A stretch of 64,000 nucleotides of DNA from Asterochloris sp. CNOR1 (Eukaryota; Chlorophyta; Trebouxiophyceae; Trebouxiales; Trebouxiaceae), in contig OZ017752.1 in the NCBI GenBank assembly GCA_963969365.1, forward strand, positions 1,550,001 through 1,614,000, written 5' to 3'. Below are positions 23,116 to 33,895 of the stretch, piece after piece; position 1 is the first letter of the stretch; the number at the start of each line of letters is the position of its first letter. The notes below the pieces were generated by a model that saw nothing but the letters and a program-made list of their open reading frames with translations, had not been told where the DNA came from and did not search any database. A program made the translations under genes and the position numbers.

Positions 23116-26100
23116 ATGTTGGGTCCATTGCTGCCCTTCCATCGCAAGGTCTGACTCCAGCAGCTGAACTCAAGGCATGACTGAAGTGCAACAACACCCG
23201 CTTGGACCTTCCCATGCCGTACTGCATTTGGCTTCACAATTTCGTGGCAGCAGCCTCATCAGCATGGCTGCAGATGGTGGAGGAATTGCTGGAGCAGGAT
23301 GGCCTTTGCATCATGGCAGCAGGCCTGGGCTGGCAGAAGGTGGCAGCGGTCCTCATGCGCATCCAGATCCACAGGCGCAGGTCTGCAGACCTGCTTTCCA
23401 GCCATCCAGTGCCGCCCCGTAGAATTTGTACCATTGCTGTTGTCCCTGGAGTCTATGGCCTTTGCTGAAGTGCTAAGCTGGCTTCTGTTGATCAGCTGTG
23501 TCTGTGTAAGCTGCTGCTGCCTCACTTACACAAGTCAGCCGGGTGCCCCATGCAGGCATCCTGCTGAGCGCGGAGCAGTGCTGGTGCTTGGCTGCAGCGA
23601 GTGGCAGAGGGATGTGCTACGGCAAGAGCTGCAGCGCATGGACTCCTGGGGAAACCTGGACCAGGCTGCCGCGCAGCAGCTGGCCGCAGCCTCACAGCCT
23701 GCACAGCAGCCCCCAGGAGATGTGCCTCAGGTCTGCAGGCTCTTGGCTACACGCCTCGAGCTTGCTTGCTGTATGTCCTGCAGAACCTGGACGGCACCCA
23801 TCACGGGACACGCTCCATGTCTGTGCAGCTACTGCCGGCAGGCCATCTCTGTCATCATGCTTCCAGATTGCCTGATGCGCGTTCTTTGGTCATGCTTGGA
23901 CCTGGGCACAGCACAGCAGCTGGCAGCTGCATCTGAGCCTGAATGGCAGCCACCTAAGATTGAGGCCCAGGGCTGCTCAGTTGCTGCCAGCTGACAGAGC
24001 TCTAACCAACTGGCGGCAGCATGCCAAACTTGTGCATTTCTGTCATGCCAAGGGCGTTTTGAGTCAGATATGCGGGAGGGATGGAGGTGGTTCATCTATT
24101 CTTCTAGCTGTTCCTGTACATTCTCAATGCTGTGGCTAAAGCCACCCTTGCAGCGACCCTCATTGCCTCCTTTGCAGACGAGCATCTTAGTGGGGCGTGG
24201 GGAAACGAATGTGTGTGTTGGGGGCCAAGGGGGGATACAGGGCTGTGCAATTGGCCCAAAAGTCACTCCAGCGGATGCAGCTGCTGCTGTCCATTTACGT
24301 CCTACACTAAAGCCGCAGCCACCCCTGACAGGCCCAGCAGCAGACAAGTAATGCATTCATGACTTGTTCTGCAGGCCACACATATGGACAATGCTGAGGC
24401 TGGAGCTGCCCCTTCAGTGGTACTGGGTGGCCCCAGCAAGGGCGAGCATCTCAAGTGTGGCATGCTGCATTGCAGGATGTATTGGAGGACACTGCTGATG
24501 CCTTGGACACAGCATGATTTGCCTCCGTTGCAGACCGGCATCTCAAGTGTGGGATGCTCCTGTGCAGGACACGCCCATGGACAGTGCTGATGGCCCAGCT
24601 CCAGCAATCCTGACTGGCCCGCTCACAGACGACGAGCTGCCTGCGGACATCACAAATGAGGTGCCAGCCCTGACGCGGATTGAGCTGTACGGCAGCCGCC
24701 CCTGCCTGTTTGTGACCACTCGCATTCTGGTGGTCGACATGCTCAGCCAGCGGGTGCAGGGGCGCCACATCTCAGGCATCATTGTCATGAACGCGCACAG
24801 GTAGGCCTGTGCTGTGCTCACTGCTGTGCTGGCGGTAAAGGGGTATCGCAGTGGCAGTGGGCTGTGCTGTGCATGGTGATGAGATGCTGGCAGGCAGAGC
24901 CAGACCTGCATGGTGCTGGCACAGGCGGACATGGCCATACAGCGTAGTGATGTCGCTTGAATGGACATGCTCAGCAGTGCGTGTGGGGGCGCCACATCTC
25001 GCGCATCAGCCTCATGAACACCCACAGGTGGGCCTGGTCTTGCTGGCTGCGCTGTGCTGAGTGCAGGGCTGGTGAATGACATGTGCTGCATCAGCATATC
25101 AGCCATTCTGTTTACATCTTGCTGAGCCACAGTCTATGTGCTCTGGCCAGGGCCCACAGCACAGGTGGGCGTGCTGGCCATGCTGTGCAAAGCATGCTGC
25201 TGGGCTGCTCTCTGCATTGTCATTAAGTGCCAGGAGCATATGGGCTGCCTGTTCTGGCGGTGGCAAGCTGCCATGTGTGTACCAGGCTGAATGTGGCCTT
25301 GGCTACTTGAGCTGAGGCAAAGGCCCCCCAGCAAAGCTGATGCTGCACTCGCTTGTGGCAGCCCGGCAGGCTCTAAGAGAGTTGTTGAGTGCATGCTGTC
25401 CCTGTGTGCAGAGTAACGGAGACATCAGGCGAGGGCTTTGCCATCCGCCTTTACAGGATTGCAAACCGCACCGGCTTCCTGCGGGCAGTCTCAGACCAGC
25501 CAACCGTCTTCTCTGCTGGCTTCAGTCGGGTCAGCCTCTGCTTAGAGACAGCCTCTTCCCAGGCAGACCTCTGGTGGCTTGGTCCATGCACTTTGGAGTA
25601 TGTGTGTGTCCATTGATTTGCCGTGTATGGTGGGCCCTGCCTGGGACCATGTGAAGCCTGGAAGCCAGCATGATTCATGACTCGTATGACTTGAGCAACA
25701 GCCAGACAGATGCACAGGCAACTGCATGACCATACCCACCTCTGTATGCAGTTGGAACGTGTCATGAAGTCGCTGTTCCTGCGACGTCTCTTCATCTGGC
25801 CGCGCTACGAGGCTGGAGTGAAGTCCACGCTGGAGGGGCATGAGTGCGAGGTCAGGCACCGTTCAGTCAGACACCTGCATGACCATACCTGCCATTGCCT
25901 GCCCTCTGGGCTGCTCAGAGGCTTGGCAGTGCACTGCTACGCTCCAGAGGCACAAACTACAGCCAGGCACTTCTCACTCTGGCACCCCACTTGATGGTAC
26001 ATTGCGCAAGATGCGTACCTGAGCATCTGACATTTTGGGGAGGCATGAGTATAATGTATCTGGTCTTTGTCTGTCAGGCTGCCATCTTGCTGACTAGATG

Positions 26101-29100
26101 TCTGTGCAAGGCTCATCTGGCCTGAGTTGGCACTTGCTCTGACTGCCATCACCTGCCCTTTGGCTTTGCTGGCCAACAACATTTGCAGTCAAGCCTCCAC
26201 AGAGCGATGCACACAGGTTTGTGAGCAGCACTCCACCTCATGTTTGCTGTGACAGCTCAAGAGCAGCTCCCAATGAGCCTGAGACTAAAGTCCTCTGCAA
26301 GTACCGTTGGCAGAGCCAGTGCAGGCCCTCTTGACTTGACATGATCTTGCACCCACAGGGTTTTCTTGCTGACTGCAGCTGGTGCGCTGCTCCTGAGGCT
26401 AGCACCCTTCCAGAGCGCCATCACAGGTGGCTTAAGAGTGATGCACTTGGCTGCAGCTAATTGAGATGAGCCTCAGGCTGACGCCCTCCATGAGCGCCAT
26501 CTATGAAGCCATCACAGATCTGTTGACCCTGTGCCTGGCGGAGCTTAAGAAGTCGCGCAATATCGACACTTCTGACATGAACATAGAGCAAGGACTATTT
26601 AAGAGCTTTGATGACATGGTGCGACGCCAAATGGACGCTGTCTGGCACACAGCCCCGTCCAAGGTCAAGCAGGTGAGCGCTGTGGGGCATTGGCTTTGCA
26701 ATGCAGCCCTGTGGCTGGCTGGCCGAGCTAGAGGGACCCTTTGTGGCATGTGGCCATGCTAAAGGTCCAGCAGAGGGACCCTGTGGCTTGGCAATAGTAT
26801 CTTGGTATGGTAACTGACACACAGTCCTGCCCAAGGTCAAGCAGAGCAGCCTTTTGACTTGAATGCAGCGCTTGGGTTTGCCAGATGCGTCAGCCTTTGT
26901 TCATTGCAAGCCTTGGCACATGCCTGCTGCTGCTTGCAAGCTGCTGCTGCTTTCCGCAGATGACAGCAGACTCGCACCCATTGAATCTTGCAGGGGCGTT
27001 ACAGGCTCGGGGGGCATGCCTGCTGCTGATCTGCAAGCTTGGCTGCCTGCCTGGCAGACGACCTGCGCACCTGAGCACCCATGGGGTGCATTGCTGGCTT
27101 TGGTGACGCTGCTGCAGCTGGCAGATACCTTGCCCTGTTCAGCACCAGGAAGGAAAGGCATGCTCATGCTGGTTGTTCTTGTCACCACGGTGACTGCTGT
27201 TACTGCTGCTGCAGTTGGCAGACGACCTGCGCACCTTGAGAACCCTGGGGGAGTACCTTCTCCGCCTGGATGGCGTCACGTTTCTGAGTTACCTGGAGGA
27301 CCTGAGGGCCTCGGAGGGCCCGGGCTCCATCTGGCTCTTCCTGGACCCTGCGCACACAGTCTTCGAGCAGGCAGGCAGCTGTGCACAGGCTCTGTGCAGG
27401 GCAGGATGCCTTGAGATGGCCAGGCCTGTCCTCCTATCCTGCATCCTGTGCACACAGTATCCCAGCAGGAAGGGCCGACAGATCCATCTTTCACAACCCA
27501 CAGCTGCATTCCACTTTTCTTCTGCCTGCGAGGTCGTAATGCATGCTGCATGCAAGCCGCTGACTTCTGTGTGATTGTGATAAATCACTCCTGTCCACTG
27601 GCCAGACACGAGCCTGCAGCCTGCCACAAACGCTGTGCAGGCGAAGCGGCGCGTGTATGCCCTGAAATCTGGCCGGAAGCGCAGCAAACCGAACAATGGC
27701 AAGGCAGGTACTGGCAACCTGGATGCAACTTTGGAGCCGTTGCCCAAGTGGGGAGTCCTACTGGAGCTGCTGCAGGTCAGCCTGCTGTAAGTCTTTGCAA
27801 GTGTGGCTGGCGCATTGTGCCTTCATGCACCAGTCAAGTCTGCTTGCTGCCTGTGAGCGTTGCCAGTTTCCAAGAAGCAGACAAAGCCACCCTAGCTGAC
27901 AAAAGAGGACATTGCAGGAGGCTAGGGCAGAATCTGAAGGCAGTAGGGAGGCAGAGACAGTGGTCCTGGATCAGAGTGATGAAGAGGGTCAGGAGGCTGC
28001 CCCTCCCAAGCCATCCATTCTTGTGATTGCAGAAGAGGTGGGCAAGCTGTGCATCGCAGCCGCCGTGCTGACACTTGCAGCGCTTCTGCATCTCTGCAGG
28101 CCTGCCGCGCAGCTTGCAGACGACAGCAATGCCACTTGCCGGCTCAGCACGACCCTGCGCTCTTATTTCAGCTTTAACTGATGCGAGCGGCGTCCTGCAG
28201 CGCATGAATGGCTTGTCAGCCTCCTGCTGAGCTTGGCCTGCTTGCAGCTGCATACCGGCCCCAGCAGGCCAAGCACGAGTGCAAGCACAGGCGGCCTGAA
28301 GTCTGCACCCTGGTGACCCTGTGCATCCTCTTCCTGGCAGGCGCCTGACCTGAGGCCAGCGCCAGGTCTGCCCTAGGCACCTCATGCAATGAATGCTGAC
28401 CCCGCCCCCGCCCGTTCTTCTGCTGCAGCGCCTGACCTGCATCCAGCTGCAAGCCTGCCTCCGCGCGGGCACCCCCGAGGCCCTGATGCAGCAGCTGTTT
28501 GATGACTACCTGCTGCGGCGTCTGGACAGAAAGGGGAACATGGTCAAGCTGGGTGCCCGCCCTGGCAGCAGCGCGGCTGGCAGCGGCTCTGGCAGGGGCA
28601 CAGGCCGAGGAGGGGGCAGAGGTGGCGGCCGGCAGCACTTTTCCGAAAGGTGTGGTGATGAGTGGTGGCCCAATAAGCAGGCAACATGAGCCAAGCAGCA
28701 CCCTTTTACCTGGGCTCAGACTGCAGGCTGGGCGCCACTTCTCATGGTAGACTGGCTGTAGGCCAGCAATGCAACCACAAATGTTTCGTTATAGTTCCAG
28801 GCTGCAGTAATCTTGACTGCTGCCAAAGCTGCCCTTGGCAGCATATGGGGCAACTCAGGCTGCAGTCTGGGCACCAGCCCTGTGCTGCAGTCTGGCCACT
28901 GACCTTTGGCTGCAGGATCAAGCAGGCTCCGGCCCCCTTGTACCCTGTATGCTCAACCACAGGCTGCATCGACCTTGCGTTGCAGGATGGATGCAGCCAA
29001 GGCCGCCCAGTTCAGCATGCGAGGCGCCACCCCTCAGGAGGAGCAGGCCCTGCTCAAGCACGCCCAGGCGCTGGTGGAGGAGCCAGAAGAGGAGCAAGTG

Positions 29101-32100
29101 TCAGCTGCCCATGCTGGCCGCAAACATGCGCAACAGGGGGCTATCTCCAAGGGGGCCGGCAAGGCTGCTGGAAAAGGGAAGGGCACCAAGCAGCGGGAGG
29201 GTGGCCAGCGACGGACTGCAAAAAAGCAGGCTCCGCCTGCCTTTGCCAATGGTGCGGCCCTGCCAGACATGCAAAGTAGTTCTGTCTGGACTTGGTGCAG
29301 GCAGGTGGCAGCAGCCAATGGCCAACAAAGTGGCAATGGCGGCCTCTTCCTCTGATGCAGGCCTGCTGGACCTGCAGATCTGCATTGTCCTGGCCTGCCA
29401 CGGATGAAAAGATCAACCCTGGGAAAAATACTGCCAGGGCACAGCAGCAGATCCCTTGCAGTACATGACCGCCTTCTTCAAGCTGAATTGCATGGCCATT
29501 GAGTCACAATGCAGTCTGCCCTTCTGCTGCAGGCGTCATCCTGCTGGAAGGGGTAGCAACCCCTCGTTGCTTCGTAGCCCCTGCAGGCACATCAATGTGA
29601 CCGAGCAACCTGGCACTTTGACTGGACATGTGGGCCTGCTCCCTGCTGCAGGCAGCATCCTGCCAGAGGGCAGGAAGCGGAAGCCCCTGCTTCTTTTGGG
29701 TGCCCCTGCTTCTTTTGGGTGCCTTTCACAGCTTAACTAGCCTGGCCATGCAATACTTCAAAGCCTGGCCCCGGCTGCAGGCACCATTCTGCCGGAGGCT
29801 GGAGAGCAGAACCCGCTTCTGCGCATGACTGCCTTCTATGCGCTGGAAAGCAACCACCAGACCGTGCTGTGGGATGTGCGCCCAGACGTGGTCATCATGT
29901 ATGACCCTGATATGGCCTGCATCCGCCAGCTGGAGGTGGGTGGAAGGGTGGTTGGCAGCTGGCTGCATTCAGGGGAGATGCTATTGGGCAGCTGATTCGG
30001 TGCATCTGTAAGGGAGCTGGCTGGAGGTAGGTGGGATGTTGCTTTTCAGTCCAATAGCTGCGTCATTCATGTTCTTGCCTGAATCCAACATGGCCTGCAC
30101 TAGTCAAATTGGAGGTGGATGGGTGACAGTTGGCTGTTTGCTGGGGAGGTGCATGCCCAGCTGCATCCCTGCAGGGGTGGGTGCCTGACAGCTGGCTGCC
30201 TGGGCAGATGCAGTGGTGCAGGCTCTGCCTGCTCTGGGAGCTGTCTCCGCACAAGTTTCATGCCGTTGTTCTCAGGGCTGGCCAGCTGGTGGCGAGCTGG
30301 CCGGTAGCTGGCAAGCTGGCATGTGAAAGCTGCCTCCCTGCAGGGGCTGGGGAGCTTGCATGCGTGAAGGTGCATTTCTCCCAGTAGCTGCCGAACTTGC
30401 CTGTTGGGAGCTGCGTCCTATAGGATCTGTGGAGCGGACCCGTGGCTGGCCAATGCAGCTGAGGACATGGCCTCCCCAAGGGCTGGAGGTCTGACTGAGG
30501 TGTTGCTTGGGTGCTGGTGTGCGTTGGCCTGCACTCCTGTCAGGCCCACGGGGGACTGGGAGCGGCCCTGGCAGGTGCCTAAGGTGGTGTCTGGGGCCAT
30601 GCAGGTGTACCAGGCTGAGAGGCTTGATAAGAAGATCAAGGTGTTCCATCTGGTTTATGAGGACAGCTTTGAGGCAGACAAGTTCATGGCAGGCGTCGAT
30701 CGCGAGGCAAGCGCTGCTCTGCATTCCAGTGGCTGCACAGCATGATGATGCAGCCCACATGCTCAGCTGCAGATGCACATCAACAGCTGGGAATGGCATG
30801 CCTCGGCTGCCCATTGTGATGTGACACGCAGGAGACTGCTGTTCAGCCTCATGCAGCACCACTGCCTGCCTGCAAAGGCAGGTGCTGCCGTCTCAGCTGT
30901 CCATCAAGATGGGTCAAGGCTAACTTAGCTGTAGCTTTACTCACTGGCTGCCACTGCCTGCACAAGGAGGCGCTGCCTTGCATGCCATGCTCGGCTTGCT
31001 CCTGTGAAGCCCCACGCATCTGCCATTGCAAATCCACTCAGCATGTTGGCCTTCCTGCAGAGGAATGTGTTTGCAGACATCATCAAGAGGAAGGAAGTCA
31101 TGGCGCTGCCCAACCTGGCTGAGGACCTGGCGTATGTGAGCCCACTGTGTGTGGTGGGGGAGGGTATCTGTGTTGCCGGAAGCTTGCTGCGTGTGTTCAT
31201 TGACTTTGTGAGGAGAGGCTTGTGTGTATGGGTACTTCCTGGGTCATGTAGGCTTGCATTGTGGGGAGGCAGTCCCTTACTCATGTGCAGCTGCCGTCAG
31301 AAGGGGCATCACGTTCTTTACAAGGTTGCTTTCAGCTTGCTGGAATGGTTGGTGTTGCATGCAGCTGGGAGGTGTGCAGCCTGCAGCGCCAGGCAGGGAA
31401 GGCTGCAATCTGCACCACATATGTGCTTGCAGCTGACCTGCCCATGGCTGCAGATCACGCCAGGGCCAAAGGCCCTAATGCACCCAGATGTGGAGGCGTC
31501 CTTGCCAGGGAACACCTACAACGCCCTCACCCGCAAAGCCGGTGAGTAATTGTCCTCAGGCACATACACAGTACCAGGTGTTGTCATGCCACACCATTCA
31601 GCTCAGCTTGCTCTGCTCAGGGCAGGCATGTGTATCCCACCTGCACCAGTCGATGGGCATACAGCACCTGCTGCAGTCTGTTTGCATACCTCGTCAGGCA
31701 CAGGGCATCCTTGGCCAAAGCAGCCCTGGGCCCTCCGCCGGCTATGGCTGAGTGCAGCCTTTGATCTGCAGGCTTGCATGAACAAGATGCCAGATGTGAT
31801 GTGGAGTTGGCATGGGAAGTGCGCTTTCTGGAAGTGCAGGCGGCCGTGCCAACAGGAGGGCTGAGCCCAAGCGGCTGATTGTGGACATGCGCGAGTTCAT
31901 GAGCCACCTGCCCGCCGTGCTTCATCAGCAGGGGCTGGAGATCGTGCCGGTCACCCTTGAGGTCAGGCACTGCATAGGGGACTCTGTACTCCTTCGTATG
32001 CCTGTTGCACGGGGCGCAGGTGTGTCACGCAGTGCTGCACCAGCAGGGGCTGGCTTGTCACCCTGGGCACCCGCAGAGGCTGGACATCGTGCCTGTCACC

Positions 32101-33660
32101 CTGGAGGTCAGTCCCACACTGCAGGCAGCAGCAAAGTTCATGGCCTGAAAATAGGTCGTGAAGGAAGTAGGCTGTAACGCACAGAGCGTGCGCTCCTGCC
32201 TGTCTCATGGCGGGAACATGCCTACGCAATGTCTGCCATGGGGAGCAGCCAAACAAGCCGCCCCCGTGCTTTGGTGCGAAAGCAGTAGGCTGGGCTAACC
32301 ACCCCATGTCCTGTGCCCCTGCAGGTGGCCGACTACATCCTGTCCCCAGGCATGTGTGTTGAGCGCAAGGCTGTCCCTGACCTGCGCCAGTCCCTTAATT
32401 CGGGCCGCCTCTTTTCCCAGGCAGAGGCAATGGTCCGACATTACGAACTGCCTGTACTACTCATTGAATTTGAGGAGGACAAGGCTTTCAGGCTGTTCTC
32501 TGAGAACGAGGTCACCGATCGCATCTCGGTGAGCTGGGCCACTGCTTTGAGCACCAGCTGAGGAAGACAGCATTTCGAATAGGCATACAAGATTTTCGAG
32601 AGCAGATTACAAGACGCATGCAAAGCAGCTGCTTTGAGCACCTTACTGCTCTGAGCCCCACCTGAAGTCAGTTTGATCTCAGATCAATGAGCCGGTCCGC
32701 TGCATGGGGCCTTGTTGGAAACCGGCGTGAGGGCACCAATGGCAGGCAGGCAAGCATCCCTGGCCAGAGGAGGCGCTAACATTCATTTGTCACGCATTTG
32801 TCTGCTTTGGAGCGCCATGCCTGGGCCTCCCGCATCGGACAGCAGCCGCTGTGCAAGGTGTAGCATGCCCTTTGTATTGCTATTGAAACATGCAGGTGTG
32901 GCGCACCCTGCGGGCATAAGAGCTAGCTGGCTGCTGCCTTTGTGGCCCACGCTGACTCAGCTCAGCCCCTGTGCTGCAGCAATACAGCTTCATGAGCAAG
33001 GTCTGCCTGCTGGTGCTGCACTTCCCCAAGCTGCGCATTCTGTGGTCCAAGTCCCTGCATGCGACGGCCGAGATGTTCCGGGACTTCAAGTCCAACCAGG
33101 ATGAGCCAGAGGCTGAGGTGGCTGCCTCCATTGGTGAGGCTGCACTCTGCAGCCAGCAGCCTGCTTTGAGCACATGATCTGTCTGCCCAATGCCTTGCCC
33201 AGATGCAGTCCTTAGCATCCATCACTCAGCTCTGGGTGGCCTGCCTGCCTCTGCCTGACTCCACAGGAGAAGTTTGTCATTCCTGTGCATAGAATAGGGT
33301 GGCCCTGCGTTCCTGACATTTATGTGAGCTTTGTTGCTCTGTTAACTCTGAACAATTTTAGCAAGAGAAGCAGTTTCTACCTGCACACCACAGCTGCTGG
33401 ACCCTGCAGGTATCCCCCTTGGTGCTGGGGAAGTCAATGAGGCTGGCACAGAAACCATTGTTAACCAGACGGCGCTGGACGTGCTACGCAGACTCCCTGG
33501 TGTGAGTGAGGCCATGGTGCGGCCGCTGGAGGCCCTGGCTCCCTCCATCTGTGATTTGGCTCAGTGTCCAAAGGAGCAGCTGCGGAAGGCCATGGGCAGC
33601 GAAAGTGCTGCAACACAACTCTTTGAGTTCCTGCATGCCGTTTGCCCTGTTGTAGGCTAG
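23116..33660 (+). CDS. XPF: DNA repair endonuclease XPF/ERCC4 (Rad1) catalytic subunit
   Basis: Structure-specific 3'-flap endonuclease of nucleotide excision repair, interstrand crosslink repair and recombination. It acts in the nucleus as a heterodimer with ERCC1. Exons traced with consistent phase: 23116-23148, 23274-23380, 23556-23730, 24568-24800, 25412-25529, 25752-25850, 26457-26672, 27215-27370, 27641-27775, about 27917-28037, about 28429-28650, about 28987-29273, 29781-29935, 30605-30706, 31061-31135, 31454-31540, about 31840-31961, 32325-32528, about 32980-33134 and 33410-33660. Landmarks in order: N-terminal ELLEQDGLCIMAAGLGWQ; inactive helicase motif TTRILVVDMLSQ with GIIVMNAHR; nuclease core RLIVDMREF, then VERKAVPD, the catalytic ERKxxxD motif with all acidic residues kept; and the C-terminal helix-hairpin-helix with LRRLPGVSE. 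Two introns appear to use GC donors (after 27370 and 30706). An RGG-like, Lys-rich insert (28.5-29.3 kb) separates the helicase-like and nuclease halves. The start ATG is the first in the phase-consistent exon. Confidence 0.96.
23895..23970 (+). repeat. Intronic echo of XPF exon 3 3' end
   Basis: This stretch aligns without gaps to 23655-23730, the last part of XPF exon 3. The coding original reads AAAQQLAAASQPAQQPP, and the copy reads GTAQQLAAASEPEWQPP. The copy ends in cag like the original, but the following gt has become gg, so it cannot act as a normal donor. Divergence is moderate and the frame is retained by chance or recency. Confidence 0.75.
24168..24515 (+). repeat. Multiple intronic echoes of XPF exon 4 acceptor region
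   Basis: The real acceptor zone and exon start lie at 24520-24626. Partial copies lie at 24168-24200 (gcctcctttgcagacgagca), 24374-24410 (atggacaatgctgaggct against atggacagtgctgatggc) and 24441-24515 (gagcatctcaagtgtggca, then tgcagga). The series looks like nested tandem duplications of one exon edge, since decayed. Confidence 0.7.
24963..25035 (+). repeat. Decayed duplicate of XPF exon 4 3' end with intact donor
   Basis: The original at 24737-24810 encodes VDMLSQRV...VMNAHR and ends cacag|gtaggcctg. The copy shares gacatgctcagc, ggggcgccacatctc and catgaac...cacag|gtgggcctgg, so the splice donor survives. Small deletions have broken the reading frame, so inclusion would damage the helicase-like domain. 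Confidence 0.85.
27019..27130 (+). repeat. Echoes of XPF exon 8 5' end
   Basis: The twenty bases ggcagacgacctgcgcacct occur at 27052-27071 in the intron and again at 27217-27236 at the true start of exon 8 (LADDLRTLRTL). A third, weaker copy (tgctgcagctggcagatacc) lies at 27110-27130. The copies include the acceptor context. Confidence 0.85.
28553..28640 (+). other. RGG-type Gly/Arg-rich stretch in XPF
   Basis: The XPF exon starting near 28429 ends in SGRGTGRGGGRGGGRQHF, a Gly/Arg-rich, RGG-like run. It lies in the linker between the helicase-like half and the nuclease. The next exon (28987-29273) adds a Lys-rich basic tract, KGAGKAAGKGKGTKQREGG. Such tracts commonly bind nucleic acid or direct nuclear localisation; that role is inferred here. 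Confidence 0.6.
29455..29760 (+). repeat. Serial echoes of the XPF 29781 exon 5' end
   Basis: The real exon starts gcaccattctgccggagg and includes atgactgccttctatg. Decayed versions of its start appear at 29531-29560 (gcgtcatcctgctggaag) and 29651-29680 (gcagcatcctgccagagg). A version of its interior appears at 29464-29505 (catgaccgccttcttcaag). A separate 19-bp unit, cccctgcttcttttgggtg, is directly doubled at 29684-29721. Confidence 0.75.
30010..30125 (+). repeat. Echoes of the XPF 29781-29935 exon 3' end and donor
   Basis: The original end is atatggcctgcatccgcc followed by agctggag|gtgggtgg. Inside the next intron, 30088-30122 reads acatggcctgcactagtc followed by aaattggag|gtggatgg, and 30018-30035 reads agctggctggag|gtaggtgg. 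Donor-like sequence is kept in both copies. Confidence 0.75.
32032..32110 (+). repeat. Echo of the XPF nuclease-core exon end, donor retained
   Basis: The active exon ends with codons for LHQQGLEIVPVTLE followed by gtcagg at 31962. The copy keeps gctgcaccagcaggggctgg at about 32034-32053. After about 20 inserted bases it has codons for RLDIVPVTLE followed by gtcagt. It could serve as an alternative donor or exon next to the ERK motif exon at 32325. Confidence 0.85.
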
Positions 33661-33895
33661 CAACTGCAGTCTTCTGCCCGGCTTAGTCTTGCTGTAGACC
33701 AACAGAACATCATTTGATCCTATTTCATCATTCTTTAAATCTTGCAGTACATGCAGCAGGGTTATCAACGGTCAATGAAATGTTGAAACTGGCACTCTGC
33801 AAAGAATGGGCCAGCACGCAATGGCGCGCTCTGCTCCGCAGAGACAAAAATAAATCATCATGTGGTTCAACAAAAGTTCTGCAGCAGACACAGGC

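Noticed and set aside
24950-25035. Annotating the duplicated XPF segment as a coding exon
   Set aside because: Indels disrupt the frame, and the upstream copy joins the next exon in phase and matches the family, so the second copy is treated as a decayed duplicate.
29130-29273. Histone-tail or ribosomal-protein interpretation of the Lys/Gly-rich exon
   Set aside because: The basic tract sits between two XPF exons with compatible splicing, and no start codon or family motif of a separate basic protein is present.
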